Shown here piece by piece: positions 16,318-24,526 of a stretch of 32,086 nucleotides of DNA. Where the stretch lies: the NCBI GenBank assembly GCA_001824555.1, contig MHXU01000135.1, forward strand, positions 1-32,086, read 5' to 3'. How positions within the stretch are numbered: the first letter of the stretch is position 1; the number at the start of each line of letters is the position of its first letter. The position numbers and the translations under genes were made by a program. A model generated the notes under the pieces. That model had not been told where the DNA came from and made no database searches. It saw only the letters and a list, made by a program, of their open reading frames with translations. This stretch comes from Planctomycetes bacterium GWC2_45_44 (GTDB lineage: Bacteria; Planctomycetota; Phycisphaerae; Sedimentisphaerales; UBA12454).

Positions 16318-16554
16318 CTATATTGGTTTAACGGAAATTTTCCCGGCCATTCCTCTGCCGAGGACGATGCGAGAGCTTTTTAGGTTTATAATAAATGGCC
16401 CGGGGTGTCCGTTGTTCATTACGGTAAATTGCACGCCTGGCAGAAACCCCATCGCCGCCAGTCTTGCCTTTAGAGCCTGGCCGGCATCTATTTTAAAAAG
16501 CCTTACTTTTGTGCCGCTGGTTATATCTCTTAACAAAGTATGCGTCTGAACCAT
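16318..16554 (-). CDS. feoA: Ferrous iron transport protein A
   Basis: A 78-residue SH3-like protein that acts in the cytoplasm with FeoB in Fe(II) uptake. The central AARLAAMGFLPGVQFTV-like turn (about 30-46) and the following NLKSSRIVLGRGMAGKI match the FeoA domain. It begins nine bases after the dtxR stop and ends 12 bases before feoB. Full length for the family. Confidence 0.93.
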   Translation of the reverse strand: MVQTHTLLRDITSGTKVRLFKIDAGQALKARLAAMGFLPGVQFTVMNNGHPGPFIINLKSSRIVLGRGMAGKISVKPI

Positions 16555-16563
16555 TGCGAGAAC

Positions 16564-17001
16564 CTAAATACCTTTCGATTTGCAGAATTTTTTAAATTCC
16601 GCGGCAATATTGTCCTGTTCACAGTAAAATTCAGTAAAACTCAACAATCGGGGAATAATGGTGGAACCTAAAGCGTGTTCGGCTTTGCAGGCGGCAGATT
16701 CTGCCTCCTGCTGGTCAACGCCAAGAACTTTTACAAAGAATGTCTCTATTATAGTATGCCTTTTGGCCACTGCCGCGGCTTCTTTGCCGCCTTTTTCGGT
16801 GAGATAAACGTAACCATAAGGTTTATAATCCACTAACCCCTTATCGGATAACAACTTAATAGCGCCTGTAACTGAAGCTCTTGAAACGCCCAGACTCTCG
16901 GCAATGTCCTTGCTCCGTGCGACTTTGTGCAGGCTGACAAGGTTGTATATGGCCTCAAGATAATCTTCGCTTGAAGCGGATAATTTTTTCCTGACGTTCA
17001 T
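16564..17001 (-). CDS. DtxR-family iron-dependent repressor
   Basis: Metal-dependent repressor of 145 residues. The N-terminal winged helix-turn-helix (about 10-70) contains the recognition region SLGVSRASVTGAIKLL; the dimerisation/metal domain follows. The metal-site segment ACKAEHAL places C105, E108 and H109 in the C-x-x-E-H pattern of DtxR's primary site rather than the E-x-x-E-H of manganese-type MntR; H82 fits the second site. This suggests iron sensing (inference). The C-terminal SH3 domain of DtxR is absent, as in short family members. The ATG has GAGG five bases upstream. It is the first gene of the operon with feoA and feoB, whose promoter carries two overlapping palindromes, so it most likely represses its own operon when iron is plentiful. 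Confidence 0.93.
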   Translation of the reverse strand: MNVRKKLSASSEDYLEAIYNLVSLHKVARSKDIAESLGVSRASVTGAIKLLSDKGLVDYKPYGYVYLTEKGGKEAAAVAKRHTIIETFFVKVLGVDQQEAESAACKAEHALGSTIIPRLLSFTEFYCEQDNIAAEFKKFCKSKGI

Positions 17002-17015
17002 AATACCTCAAAACT

Positions 17016-17048
17016 TAACTATCACTAATATAGTTAGCTGTTCCTAAC
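17016..17048. promoter_or_regulatory. Overlapping palindromes, likely DtxR-family operator
   Basis: First palindrome: TAACTAT (17016-17022), seven bases, ATAGTTA (17030-17036). Second: GTTAG (17033-17037), six bases, CTAAC (17044-17048). They overlap and cover the -10 and spacer of the dtxR promoter. The second resembles the TTAG...CTAA layout of DtxR-family sites. Confidence 0.65.
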
Positions 17049-17055
17049 TTGTCAA
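17027..17055 (-). promoter_or_regulatory. Predicted sigma-70 promoter of dtxR-feoA-feoB
   Basis: On the minus strand a perfect TTGACA (17055-17050), a 17-base spacer and TATATT (17032-17027), about 26 bases from the dtxR ATG. The strongest promoter match in the window. Confidence 0.75.
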
Positions 17056-17139
17056 ATGTTTTTTTGAATTTTTTGATAAATGCGGCTAATTGCAGAATTG
17101 ACAATGTGTTATAATTTTATTATCGTTTTTGGAATATGT

Positions 17140-17148
17140 TGATATAAT
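17140..17148 (+). promoter_or_regulatory. Predicted extended -10 promoter of the glycosyltransferase operon
   Basis: TGATATAAT at 17140-17148 gives a TG-extended perfect -10; the -35 (TTATCG, 17120-17125) is weak. Transcription would start about 25 bases before the ATG at 17179. Confidence 0.5.
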
Positions 17149-17178
17149 CTCTTTTTTAGTGGTTTAGGATGGCTTTAA

Positions 17179-18159
17179 ATGAATGAAAATCTTGATATAT
17201 CGGTAATCATTCCTGTTTATAACGAGCAGGACAATCTCGAAAATATATGCCGGCAGACCATTGATGCGCTGCAGGGCAAGTATTCATTCGAGATTATATT
17301 TATCGACGATGGCAGCAGCGATAACAGCTGTAAAGTATTAGAGCAGATTTACAGCAAAGACGAACGTGTCAAAGTGATAATGTTCCGCCGAAATTTCGGC
17401 CAGACCGCCGCGATGAGCGCCGGCTTTCATAACGCCAAAGGCAGTGTCATAGTGCCGCTCGATGCCGACGGTCAGAACGACCCTGCGGACATTCCAGCCC
17501 TGATGGATAAACTAAACGAGGGATTCGATATTGTAAGCGGCTGGCGCAAAGACCGGAAAGATAAAACCATCACGCGCAAAATTCCGTCAATGATTGCCAA
17601 CAAGCTAATTTGCAAAATGACAGGCGTAAATCTGCACGACTTCGGATGCAGCCTAAAGGCTTACCGCAGAGAGGTAATGGAAACGACGAAATTATACGGC
17701 GAAATGCACAGGTTTATTCCCGCGATTGCGAACTGGTCAGGCGCGAGAATTACCGAAATGGTTGTGAATCATCACCCTCGCACCACCGGCGAGGCGAAAT
17801 ATGGTCTGGAGCGCATTATTAAGGTGCTGCTTGACCTTATGACGGTTAAATTTTTAGGTTCTTACGCGACAAAGCCGATTTATATTTTCGGCGGACTGGG
17901 CATATTCAGCGGCATCGCGTCATTTCTCTGCGGCCTTGTGGTTTTATATATGAAATTTATTAGTCCGCAGCATCTTGGTATGAATCGCAATCCATTGCTG
18001 CTGCTTTCGGCGATTTTGTTCATCGCGTTTTTTCAGTTAATACTGATGGGGCTGCTGGCGGAAATGATTGTAAGGACATATCACGAATCACAAAACAGGC
18101 CGACATATACCGTCAGGAAATTTTTGCAGCGTGGCGACACAGATGAACCAAAGGCATAA
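17179..18159 (+). CDS. Membrane-anchored glycosyltransferase family 2 (DPM1/GtrB type)
   Basis: Protein of 326 residues. The GT-A domain has ISVIIPVYNEQDNL (7-20), FIDDGSSDNS (41-50), the FRRNFGQTAAMSAGF motif typical of polyprenyl-phosphate sugar synthases (69-83), and the metal-binding DAD (D95, D97). Two membrane helices (about 236-261 and 274-301) close the protein, as in GtrB and ArnC. Such enzymes move glucose, mannose or aminoarabinose from a nucleotide sugar onto undecaprenyl phosphate at the inner membrane. The product could feed the GT-C transferase encoded next, which overlaps this gene's end. AGGA precedes the ATG. The sugar cannot be deduced. Confidence 0.9.
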   Translation: MNENLDISVIIPVYNEQDNLENICRQTIDALQGKYSFEIIFIDDGSSDNSCKVLEQIYSKDERVKVIMFRRNFGQTAAMSAGFHNAKGSVIVPLDADGQNDPADIPALMDKLNEGFDIVSGWRKDRKDKTITRKIPSMIANKLICKMTGVNLHDFGCSLKAYRREVMETTKLYGEMHRFIPAIANWSGARITEMVVNHHPRTTGEAKYGLERIIKVLLDLMTVKFLGSYATKPIYIFGGLGIFSGIASFLCGLVVLYMKFISPQHLGMNRNPLLLLSAILFIAFFQLILMGLLAEMIVRTYHESQNRPTYTVRKFLQRGDTDEPKA

Positions 18160-19975
18160 GAGAAAACATCACCCAGTAGCGGCAGAACAGCAAATCAAAG
18201 CCAAATCTGTTTTTTGGCGGAAGTTTTTTCCGATTCTGTTCGCTGTTATTCTGGCAGGCATTCCTTTTGTTGCGGGGAAATATATAGAATTCAATTCCGC
18301 CGGCGCATTTGACAGCGGAGCTTATGTCTATTCCGCTGAACACATTTTGCGCGGAGCGAAACTTGGCATTGACGAAACGCCCGGAGCGCAGGTCGGCACG
18401 CTGCTGGTGAATATGCTCGGCATAAGTCTTTTTGGGTTCGGCGAGACCGGCGCTGAAATTATACAAATGCTGATGCAGGCAGCGGTGATTATTTTTATAT
18501 TTGTTACATCGAGAAAAATTTTCGGCTCGCTTGCCGCTGTTGTCTCGGCGGTTGTAGCATCGCTGTATTTGTCCTCGCCTTTAATCGCGAAATTCGGCAA
18601 TGTCAAAGAGCAATATATGATTGCCGTGATGACTATCGGCATTTGCTGCTATGTTTATCGTCAGCTCGAAGGCAAATGGTACTGGGCGGTTTTGAGCGGG
18701 GCGTTTTTGGCGTGGGGGCCTTTGTTCAAGCAGACCGGCGTTTCGGCAATCTGCGCTGTAGGTCTTTTCACGATTTTGCAGCCGATTTTAAAGAATCGCA
18801 CAATTAAACAAACAATGGTGGATATTCTGCTTCTTGCGGCCGGGGCGACGGCTTCGCTTCTGCCGCTGTTCATCTGGCTTATAGGATGGCACAGCAGTAA
18901 TTATCTGCCTTATCAATTTGTTATTGATGCGCTGGGAATCGGTCCAAAAAAAATCTCGTCCGGCGATTCCTATGTAGGCAGCGCGAGAAAGTTAATAACA
19001 TTTGCCGAGCAGGCCGCCCGCGTTATGCGGTATTACGGTCTGCTGATTTTGCCAATATCAATTGCTCTGCTTTCGATAATTGTCCGATGGTTTAATTGGC
19101 TGCGGCAGCTTGCCAGGAAAACCAAATCGCAGGCGAATCCGGGTGAAAAATTTGTGCTTCTTTTCGGCCTGTGGTGGCTCTTTGATATGGCTCTTGTCTG
19201 GGTAAGCCCGAGAAGTTATGAGGAGTATTACCTTCCGCTTAACGCCTCGGCGGCGATGACTGGCGGATATATTTTCTGGCTGTACCGCGAAAAATTCCGC
19301 AGCGCAAAAAATAAAATCGGCTATGTTTTAGGCGGCGTTGTCGGGCTGCTCGTGATGATTTCAATGGGCTGGCACATCGTATTCGGCATAGCAAAAAGTC
19401 CGCACTCCGGCCAGAACTACGGCAGATTGAGCAGAGGGTATGTACAGCGAATCGACGAGATAAAGCAGGTTAAGCGGTACAATTATAAAGGCGACTGGGA
19501 GCAGGCCGCTGAATATATCAAACAAAACAGCGTCGAGAAAGACACTATCTGGGTCTGGGGCTGGTATCCGGGCGTTTATATGGAAGCGCAAAGATTGAGT
19601 TGTACAGACGAGCCTTTTACCAGTGAGATGTATGTGGTATCGCCGGAGAGTCTGAAAACTTACACAACCAAGCTTGCCGCCGACCTCGACAGGGGCAAGG
19701 CGAAATATATCGTTGACACGCATAAAATTGATTTTCCCTGGAATAAACCTGCGCTGGAATTGTGGCCGAAGCTGGAAAAAGGATTTTTGCCGAACGACCC
19801 TGCAACTATTCAATATTACGAAATCAATTATGGAACAATGCTCGAAAAGCAGCTTGGCAAAATTGAGGCCGACAGGTTTGCCGCGATGAAACCTCTGCGG
19901 GATTTGGTAATGCAAAATTACACGCCGGTTAAAATTTACGGTCAGTTCGTCGTCTTTGAGTTGAAAAGCAAATGA
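18143..19975 (+). CDS. GT-C fold membrane glycosyltransferase (ArnT/PMT-like)
   Basis: Large polytopic membrane protein of about 610 residues with some ten hydrophobic segments in the first two thirds and a soluble C-terminal domain. Near the start, after the first helix, DSGAYVYSAEHILRGA carries the acidic residue and pattern of the first extracytoplasmic loop of GT-C transferases, where the catalytic Asp sits. These enzymes use lipid-linked sugars made by the DPM1-type enzyme, here the preceding gene. ATG at 18143 is chosen; GTG at 18131 is also in frame, and neither has a good ribosome binding site. Either start overlaps the previous gene, so coupling is likely. The next gene overlaps by ATGA. 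The acceptor (lipid A, glycan or protein) is unknown. Confidence 0.82.
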   Translation: MNQRHKRKHHPVAAEQQIKAKSVFWRKFFPILFAVILAGIPFVAGKYIEFNSAGAFDSGAYVYSAEHILRGAKLGIDETPGAQVGTLLVNMLGISLFGFGETGAEIIQMLMQAAVIIFIFVTSRKIFGSLAAVVSAVVASLYLSSPLIAKFGNVKEQYMIAVMTIGICCYVYRQLEGKWYWAVLSGAFLAWGPLFKQTGVSAICAVGLFTILQPILKNRTIKQTMVDILLLAAGATASLLPLFIWLIGWHSSNYLPYQFVIDALGIGPKKISSGDSYVGSARKLITFAEQAARVMRYYGLLILPISIALLSIIVRWFNWLRQLARKTKSQANPGEKFVLLFGLWWLFDMALVWVSPRSYEEYYLPLNASAAMTGGYIFWLYREKFRSAKNKIGYVLGGVVGLLVMISMGWHIVFGIAKSPHSGQNYGRLSRGYVQRIDEIKQVKRYNYKGDWEQAAEYIKQNSVEKDTIWVWGWYPGVYMEAQRLSCTDEPFTSEMYVVSPESLKTYTTKLAADLDRGKAKYIVDTHKIDFPWNKPALELWPKLEKGFLPNDPATIQYYEINYGTMLEKQLGKIEADRFAAMKPLRDLVMQNYTPVKIYGQFVVFELKSK

Positions 19976-21096
19976 AAATACTAATGCTGAATCACGAATT
20001 TCCGCCGGTCGGCGGTGGGGCTTCTCCTGTAACCTTTGAGTTATGCACGCATCTTGTTAAACTCGGCCATACGGTTGATGTCGTAACAATGCACTATAAA
20101 GATACGCCGCGATATGAGCGGGTGAACGATTTTAATGTTTATCGCACGCCGGCGTTAAGGGGAAAACCGAATATCTGCCAACCGCACGAGCTGGCGACTT
20201 ATCTGCCGGGCGCGTTTTTTAAAACTCTGAAACTTTGCAGGCAGGAAAAATATGATATTATTCATTGCCAGTTTGCCGTTCCCGGCAGCCCGCTGGCATA
20301 TCTGATGAACAAAATAACGAAAACGCCTTTCGTTATCACCTGCCACGGCTCGGATGTGCCGAAGTATAATCCGGACAGGTTTGGCTTATTGCACGCGATT
20401 ATTTTGCCGGCCTGGCTGTTTTTAATGAAAAGAGCAAATCTCATAACTTCGCCGAGCCAATCGCTGAAAGATCTAATTTTAAGCCGCTGCGACAAATTAA
20501 GCATTGAAGTCGTGCCAAACGGCCTTGAGACATCGCTTTTTAATCCGTTGCAAAAAAAAGAAAAAAGAATTTTGATGTGCAGTCGTCTTTTGCCCAGAAA
20601 GGGATTTCAATACGCCCTTCAGGCAATGCAGAAGATTGACAGCGACTGGCAGGTGGACATAATCGGCGAAGGGCCTTTTCGAGGCGAACTGGAAAAGGAA
20701 GCGAAAAAAGTCAAAATGCCCGTGAAATTTCACGGCTGGCTCGACCGCAAAGAGCCTCTTTTCTTTGACCTGTTTAATCGCAGTTCTATTTTTGTTTTTC
20801 CATCGAAGGCAGAAAGTTTCGGTGTCGTAATCTGCGAGGCTATGGCGGCGGGCTGCGCGATAATCACCTCGGATATTTCCGCTCATAAGGAAGTTCTGGG
20901 CGATGCGGGTTTATACATTTCGCCCAGAGACAGGGACGCAATCAAAAATTATCTGACAACCCTGATGCAAAACGAACAGCTCTGTTCGGAATTTGGCGGC
21001 AAAGCGATTGAAAGAGCGAAAATTTTTGATTGGAAAAATGTTACGCAGAAATATGTCGATGTTTATCGGAACGTAATTGAATCCTGTAAAAAATGA
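19972..21096 (+). CDS. Glycosyltransferase family 4
   Basis: GT-B fold transferase of 374 residues. The N-terminal half opens with MKILMLNHEFPPVGGGASPVTFEL, the glycine-rich acceptor-side loop, and has a CHGSD segment. The C-terminal half shows CSRLLPRKGF (donor domain start) and the ESFGVVICEAMAAG motif with the paired glutamates that bind the nucleotide sugar. It is cytoplasmic or membrane-associated and builds a glycan from an activated sugar. Its ATG overlaps the upstream TGA (ATGA) and its own TGA overlaps the next ATG, so the four genes from 17179 to 22067 are one translationally coupled operon. Confidence 0.92.
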   Translation: MKILMLNHEFPPVGGGASPVTFELCTHLVKLGHTVDVVTMHYKDTPRYERVNDFNVYRTPALRGKPNICQPHELATYLPGAFFKTLKLCRQEKYDIIHCQFAVPGSPLAYLMNKITKTPFVITCHGSDVPKYNPDRFGLLHAIILPAWLFLMKRANLITSPSQSLKDLILSRCDKLSIEVVPNGLETSLFNPLQKKEKRILMCSRLLPRKGFQYALQAMQKIDSDWQVDIIGEGPFRGELEKEAKKVKMPVKFHGWLDRKEPLFFDLFNRSSIFVFPSKAESFGVVICEAMAAGCAIITSDISAHKEVLGDAGLYISPRDRDAIKNYLTTLMQNEQLCSEFGGKAIERAKIFDWKNVTQKYVDVYRNVIESCKK

Positions 21097-22067
21097 CAAA
21101 CCGAAATTGTAAAAAAATTCTCGTAATGCCCGCCGCGGGATTAGGCGACTTTTTAATGGCAGCCCCGGCGATAACGGTTCTGCGTGAAAATTATAAGACT
21201 GCTCACATAGCCGTGTTAGCGCATCATTTACGCGGAGCGGCGGAAATAGGCAAATGCCTGCCGTTTATTGACGAGGTGATAGATTTTCCGCTTAAAAATT
21301 ATTCGTGGAGTTCGGTGATTTTGTTTTTCCTCGGCGGTTTTTGGCCGATGTTCTTTAAACTCCGGAAGCAAAAATTTGACGTTTGCTTTATTTTTAATTC
21401 CAATCCAATCAGAACAATAATCACAAAACTGCTTGGCGTAAAAACATTTGAGAACAAAAAACGGGGGCACCCCACCCGGTTGGCTCTGGATTTACTGGCG
21501 GCAGCAGGCATAAAATCCGATAAAACAGACTTTTGTTTTGTCGCGCCGGATATCGACATTTCAAAATTCATTCCCGCCGATTCGCCCAGGCCGTGGATAG
21601 GCATACATCCGTTCTCGGCAAAATGGCATCCGTGGATGGGCTTTAAAGAGCTTATAAAAAAGCTTAAAAAACATAACGGCACCATAATACTGATTGGGCA
21701 GCATTCTGATAATCCCGACATCGAAAATTCAATAAATCTTATAAACAAATTATCCGTTGCGGAACTATGCGGCGTGATTAAGAAACTTGATTTGCTGATA
21801 ACGTGCGACTCTGGTCCAATGCATATTGGATTCGCGACCAATACGCCTGTGGTTGCTATTTTTGGCTCTGTGTCCCCAAAATATCTGCTGCCCATAGGCG
21901 AATGCAATGTTTCAGCTATATATAAAGGAGACGCGCTGAACGATGATTTTAAAACAGTCAAGGAAAGAAAAGTTGATGATTATAATGTTTTTGACAAAAT
22001 AGATGCCGATGAAGTGTATTTCAATGCGGTAAAAATTATTCGCACCCGTATCTCCAACTATGCCTGA
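21093..22067 (+). CDS. Glycosyltransferase family 9 (heptosyltransferase type)
   Basis: GT-B protein of 324 residues related to ADP-heptose:LPS heptosyltransferases WaaC/WaaF. Visible are the opening ILVMPAAGLGDFLMAAPAI, the family's G-x-GD loop, and the C-terminal motif LLITCDSGPMHIGFATNTPVVAIFGSVSP, which binds the donor. This family usually adds heptose to the lipopolysaccharide inner core, which would agree with the LptFG genes 6 kb away; no heptose-synthesis genes are seen in the window, so another sugar is possible. The start is fused ATGA to the GT4 gene. The last ten bases overlap a convergent gene. Confidence 0.9.
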   Translation: MTNRNCKKILVMPAAGLGDFLMAAPAITVLRENYKTAHIAVLAHHLRGAAEIGKCLPFIDEVIDFPLKNYSWSSVILFFLGGFWPMFFKLRKQKFDVCFIFNSNPIRTIITKLLGVKTFENKKRGHPTRLALDLLAAAGIKSDKTDFCFVAPDIDISKFIPADSPRPWIGIHPFSAKWHPWMGFKELIKKLKKHNGTIILIGQHSDNPDIENSINLINKLSVAELCGVIKKLDLLITCDSGPMHIGFATNTPVVAIFGSVSPKYLLPIGECNVSAIYKGDALNDDFKTVKERKVDDYNVFDKIDADEVYFNAVKIIRTRISNYA

Positions 22068-23074
22068 CGGGTTCCGATTTTTTTCGGCGTAATCCATCGC
22101 CGAGACATTTGTCGTTCAAGACCAAGTTTGTATCTCATATAGGCAAGGCTATGAATCACGGGTAATGGCAGCATAGTTAATAAATAGGTAATGATTAGCC
22201 ATTGCCAGCCAAGCAGATTACGGAACTGTGAAGCCATTATCCTCGCGTCTTTTTTAAATCCGTAATAAATTACAGCCATTAGGCTTCTAAGCAAATATTG
22301 TTTAGCACACGGTTTAAAAGTATCCGCACAGTTATGCTTGTCAGCCAGTTGCAGGTGTTTTGTCATCAATTCTCTGTCGTTTTGGCCGTTTTTTGTCTGA
22401 AGGCGAAGGCCCATTCCAACGCTGTCCTGCACGTCCAGATGTAAAATAGCTGACGGCTCCTGTAAGTAGCCGATGGCTGGGAATGAATAGGCTATTCTCC
22501 ACCACATATCATGGTCAGCGACGCGAAGCCAGCAGGAATCAAACACACCAACTTTCTCAAAAACTTCTTTATGAATAACCATCGTGCTTGTCATAAAGTC
22601 CCCTTGTTTTTGAGCCATAGCGGTAAGAATGTTTTCAAAATAAGCGAGGCTGCCTAATGTTTTTTTAAGTTTATTGCAATCACAGGCTAAACTTTTTGCG
22701 TTTCCGAATTGCCTGTAAAAATTCCCTGCGCACCACCGCAGATTTTTATTTTGATTTAATATATCCATTTGTTTTTGCAGTTTATCGGGCATCCATTCGT
22801 CGTCATGGTCTATAAAGGCAATCCAATCGCCCTTTGCATTGGAAATGCCTGTGTTTCGAGCTGGGCCGTCGCCTGCGTTTTTTTGATAAATATATCGAAC
22901 TTTGCCGCCATAGCTTTTGACAATTTCGCCGGTATCATCAGTCGAGCCGTCATCTACGACTACGATTTCATAGTCCGTATAGGTCTGAGCTAAAATACTA
23001 TCAATGGTGCGTCTAATAAACCCAGCCGCGTTATATGCGGGAATAACAACGCTAATTAAGGATTCAGATGACAT
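22058..23074 (-). CDS. Glycosyltransferase family 2
   Basis: Protein of 338 residues, GT-A fold without predicted membrane anchors apart from a hydrophobic C-terminal stretch (about 291-310). The motifs SVVIPAYNAAGFI (8-20), VVVDDGSTDDT, GPARNTGISNAKGDWIAFIDHDDEW (with the D-H-D-D metal site) and the acceptor-side LRVADHDMWWRIA (ED-like base region) are intact. It likely adds one sugar to a surface polysaccharide. AGGAG lies five bases before the ATG. Its start overlaps the end of the flippase gene by 19 bases on the same strand, so the two are one transcript. Confidence 0.92.
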   Translation of the reverse strand: MSSESLISVVIPAYNAAGFIRRTIDSILAQTYTDYEIVVVDDGSTDDTGEIVKSYGGKVRYIYQKNAGDGPARNTGISNAKGDWIAFIDHDDEWMPDKLQKQMDILNQNKNLRWCAGNFYRQFGNAKSLACDCNKLKKTLGSLAYFENILTAMAQKQGDFMTSTMVIHKEVFEKVGVFDSCWLRVADHDMWWRIAYSFPAIGYLQEPSAILHLDVQDSVGMGLRLQTKNGQNDRELMTKHLQLADKHNCADTFKPCAKQYLLRSLMAVIYYGFKKDARIMASQFRNLLGWQWLIITYLLTMLPLPVIHSLAYMRYKLGLERQMSRRWITPKKIGTRQA

Positions 23075-24351
23075 TCAGTCTCCTGTCGTGAACACAATTG
23101 AGGTTTAAAAACCAATCTAAAAAGCACCTCGTATGCGATAGAAAAGTATAACTGCGTTATGATCATCGCAATCGCTGCCCCATAAAGTCCATATTTTGGG
23201 ATTAATAGTATATTCGAAATAAGGCTGACAAGTATAAGGAGTATGCTGACTATTTGTGAAATTTTGTATTGTTTGGCGGCAATCAAAATTGGAGCATATA
23301 GGCCGCTGTTAATAGATACAACAGATGCTACCAGAAGAAGCCTTGCAATTGGTACTGCCCCCATAAATTTGCCGGGATATAGCATCTCAAGCAAACGTGG
23401 AACGATGAACATAAATACCATAAAACCAACTATTATCATAGCAACAATCCTCGGCCTCTTTTGCTTTAGATAAACCTTAATAGCAAGCGGGTTGGAAATA
23501 TTTTCACTGATAAACGGAAGAAAATACATAGGTATCATAGCATTTAACATTTGCGCCCCTTTAAATACTTTGGAGGCAAGATTATAAGTGGCAATATCTT
23601 CAAAAGAGGCATATTTTCGCAAGATAGCCAAACTACTCCAATTTACAATATATACCGCAACAACCCCAATCCCCAGCCATAGGTTGAAATTCACAGTATT
23701 TTTTAGATTAGTAATATCGAATTTAAAGGGTAGTAAGCTCTTGGTATTCAATGAGAATGGAATCAAAAAAAATACCACAACCAGCGATGCCAGAAAATAA
23801 ATTATAAAAACAGAAGAAAGCGTCATACGATTTAAAATAATAAAAACGCCGACTAAAACAAATGATGCCGCACCAAAAATCAAATCAGCCAGGCTGCTGG
23901 TTTTACGCTGACCTGTCGCGAGAAAAATGCTGACCACAAATTCCTTCAACACCATACCGAGAAATCCCAGTGACATACACACAAGCGTGGAATTTGTGAT
24001 ATCGGCAAAGCGAAGAATAAAACGCCTGAAAACAATAACGAAAACTATATAAGATGTTATGCAGCATGCCACCAAAATACACTGAATGCTGAAGGTGTTA
24101 TTCATCATGCCCGTTTTGGTTCGTTCCTCGCTGCCGTGAACAATAAAAGGCGTTCTCATTGTTGCCATCAGCACAAGAAACAGGAATATAATCATCTCGC
24201 AGAGAGAATAGTGTCCAAAAGTAGTTTTAGAAAATACTTTCGCGATGGCAAACGGCAGCACCACCGCCAGAGCTTGTCCGGTTGCCTGAATAGACATATA
24301 ACTGAGAAGATTCCGGGCTATCTGCCATTCTGATTTGAGTTTTTTCAGCAT
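23056..24351 (-). CDS. Wzx-like polysaccharide flippase (MOP superfamily)
   Basis: Polytopic inner-membrane protein of 431 residues with about twelve hydrophobic segments spread over the whole length, the architecture of Wzx/RfbX O-unit flippases. The start LLSYMSIQATGQALAVVLPFAIAKVFSKTTFGHYSL and the later LLIPKYGLYGAAIAMIITQLYFSIAYEVL are typical of the family. It would turn a lipid-linked glycan made by the neighbouring transferases to the periplasmic face. First gene of a two-gene minus-strand unit with the GT2. The ATG at 24349-24351 has a weak ribosome binding site; a promoter with an extended -10 is at 24411-24419. No Wzy polymerase is apparent in the window. Confidence 0.88.
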   Translation of the reverse strand: MLKKLKSEWQIARNLLSYMSIQATGQALAVVLPFAIAKVFSKTTFGHYSLCEMIIFLFLVLMATMRTPFIVHGSEERTKTGMMNNTFSIQCILVACCITSYIVFVIVFRRFILRFADITNSTLVCMSLGFLGMVLKEFVVSIFLATGQRKTSSLADLIFGAASFVLVGVFIILNRMTLSSVFIIYFLASLVVVFFLIPFSLNTKSLLPFKFDITNLKNTVNFNLWLGIGVVAVYIVNWSSLAILRKYASFEDIATYNLASKVFKGAQMLNAMIPMYFLPFISENISNPLAIKVYLKQKRPRIVAMIIVGFMVFMFIVPRLLEMLYPGKFMGAVPIARLLLVASVVSINSGLYAPILIAAKQYKISQIVSILLILVSLISNILLIPKYGLYGAAIAMIITQLYFSIAYEVLFRLVFKPQLCSRQETECHLNP

Positions 24352-24410
24352 ATCGCAAAATTTTAATCTTAATCGCCTTGCCTCAGGCTGGTTTCACAAC
24401 GGCAAAAAGG

Positions 24411-24419
24411 ATTATATCA
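24411..24419 (-). promoter_or_regulatory. Predicted extended -10 promoter of the flippase gene
   Basis: On the minus strand TGATATAAT (24419-24411); a possible -35 TGTTCA lies 17 bases before the TATAAT. About 60 bases from the flippase ATG. Confidence 0.45.
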
Positions 24420-24461
24420 GCTTTTATATGCTCTGAACAGCTAAAAAATGCCTATTAGACA

Positions 24462-24490
24462 TTGACATACCGGCGAAAATATTGGATAAT
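24462..24490 (+). promoter_or_regulatory. Predicted sigma-70 promoter of the fusion gene
   Basis: Perfect TTGACA (24462-24467), 17 bases, GATAAT (24485-24490). Transcription should start near 24497, which excludes an in-frame TTG at 24482 as the translation start and supports ATG 24527. Confidence 0.65.
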
Positions 24491-24526
24491 TACTGGCTTA
24501 GCAAACTATATTTTGAGAGTAAAAAA

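Noticed and set aside
24482-24526. TTG start adding 15 residues to the fusion protein
   Set aside because: The TTG lies inside the spacer of a consensus promoter and has no ribosome binding site; the GT domain begins exactly at the ATG at 24527.
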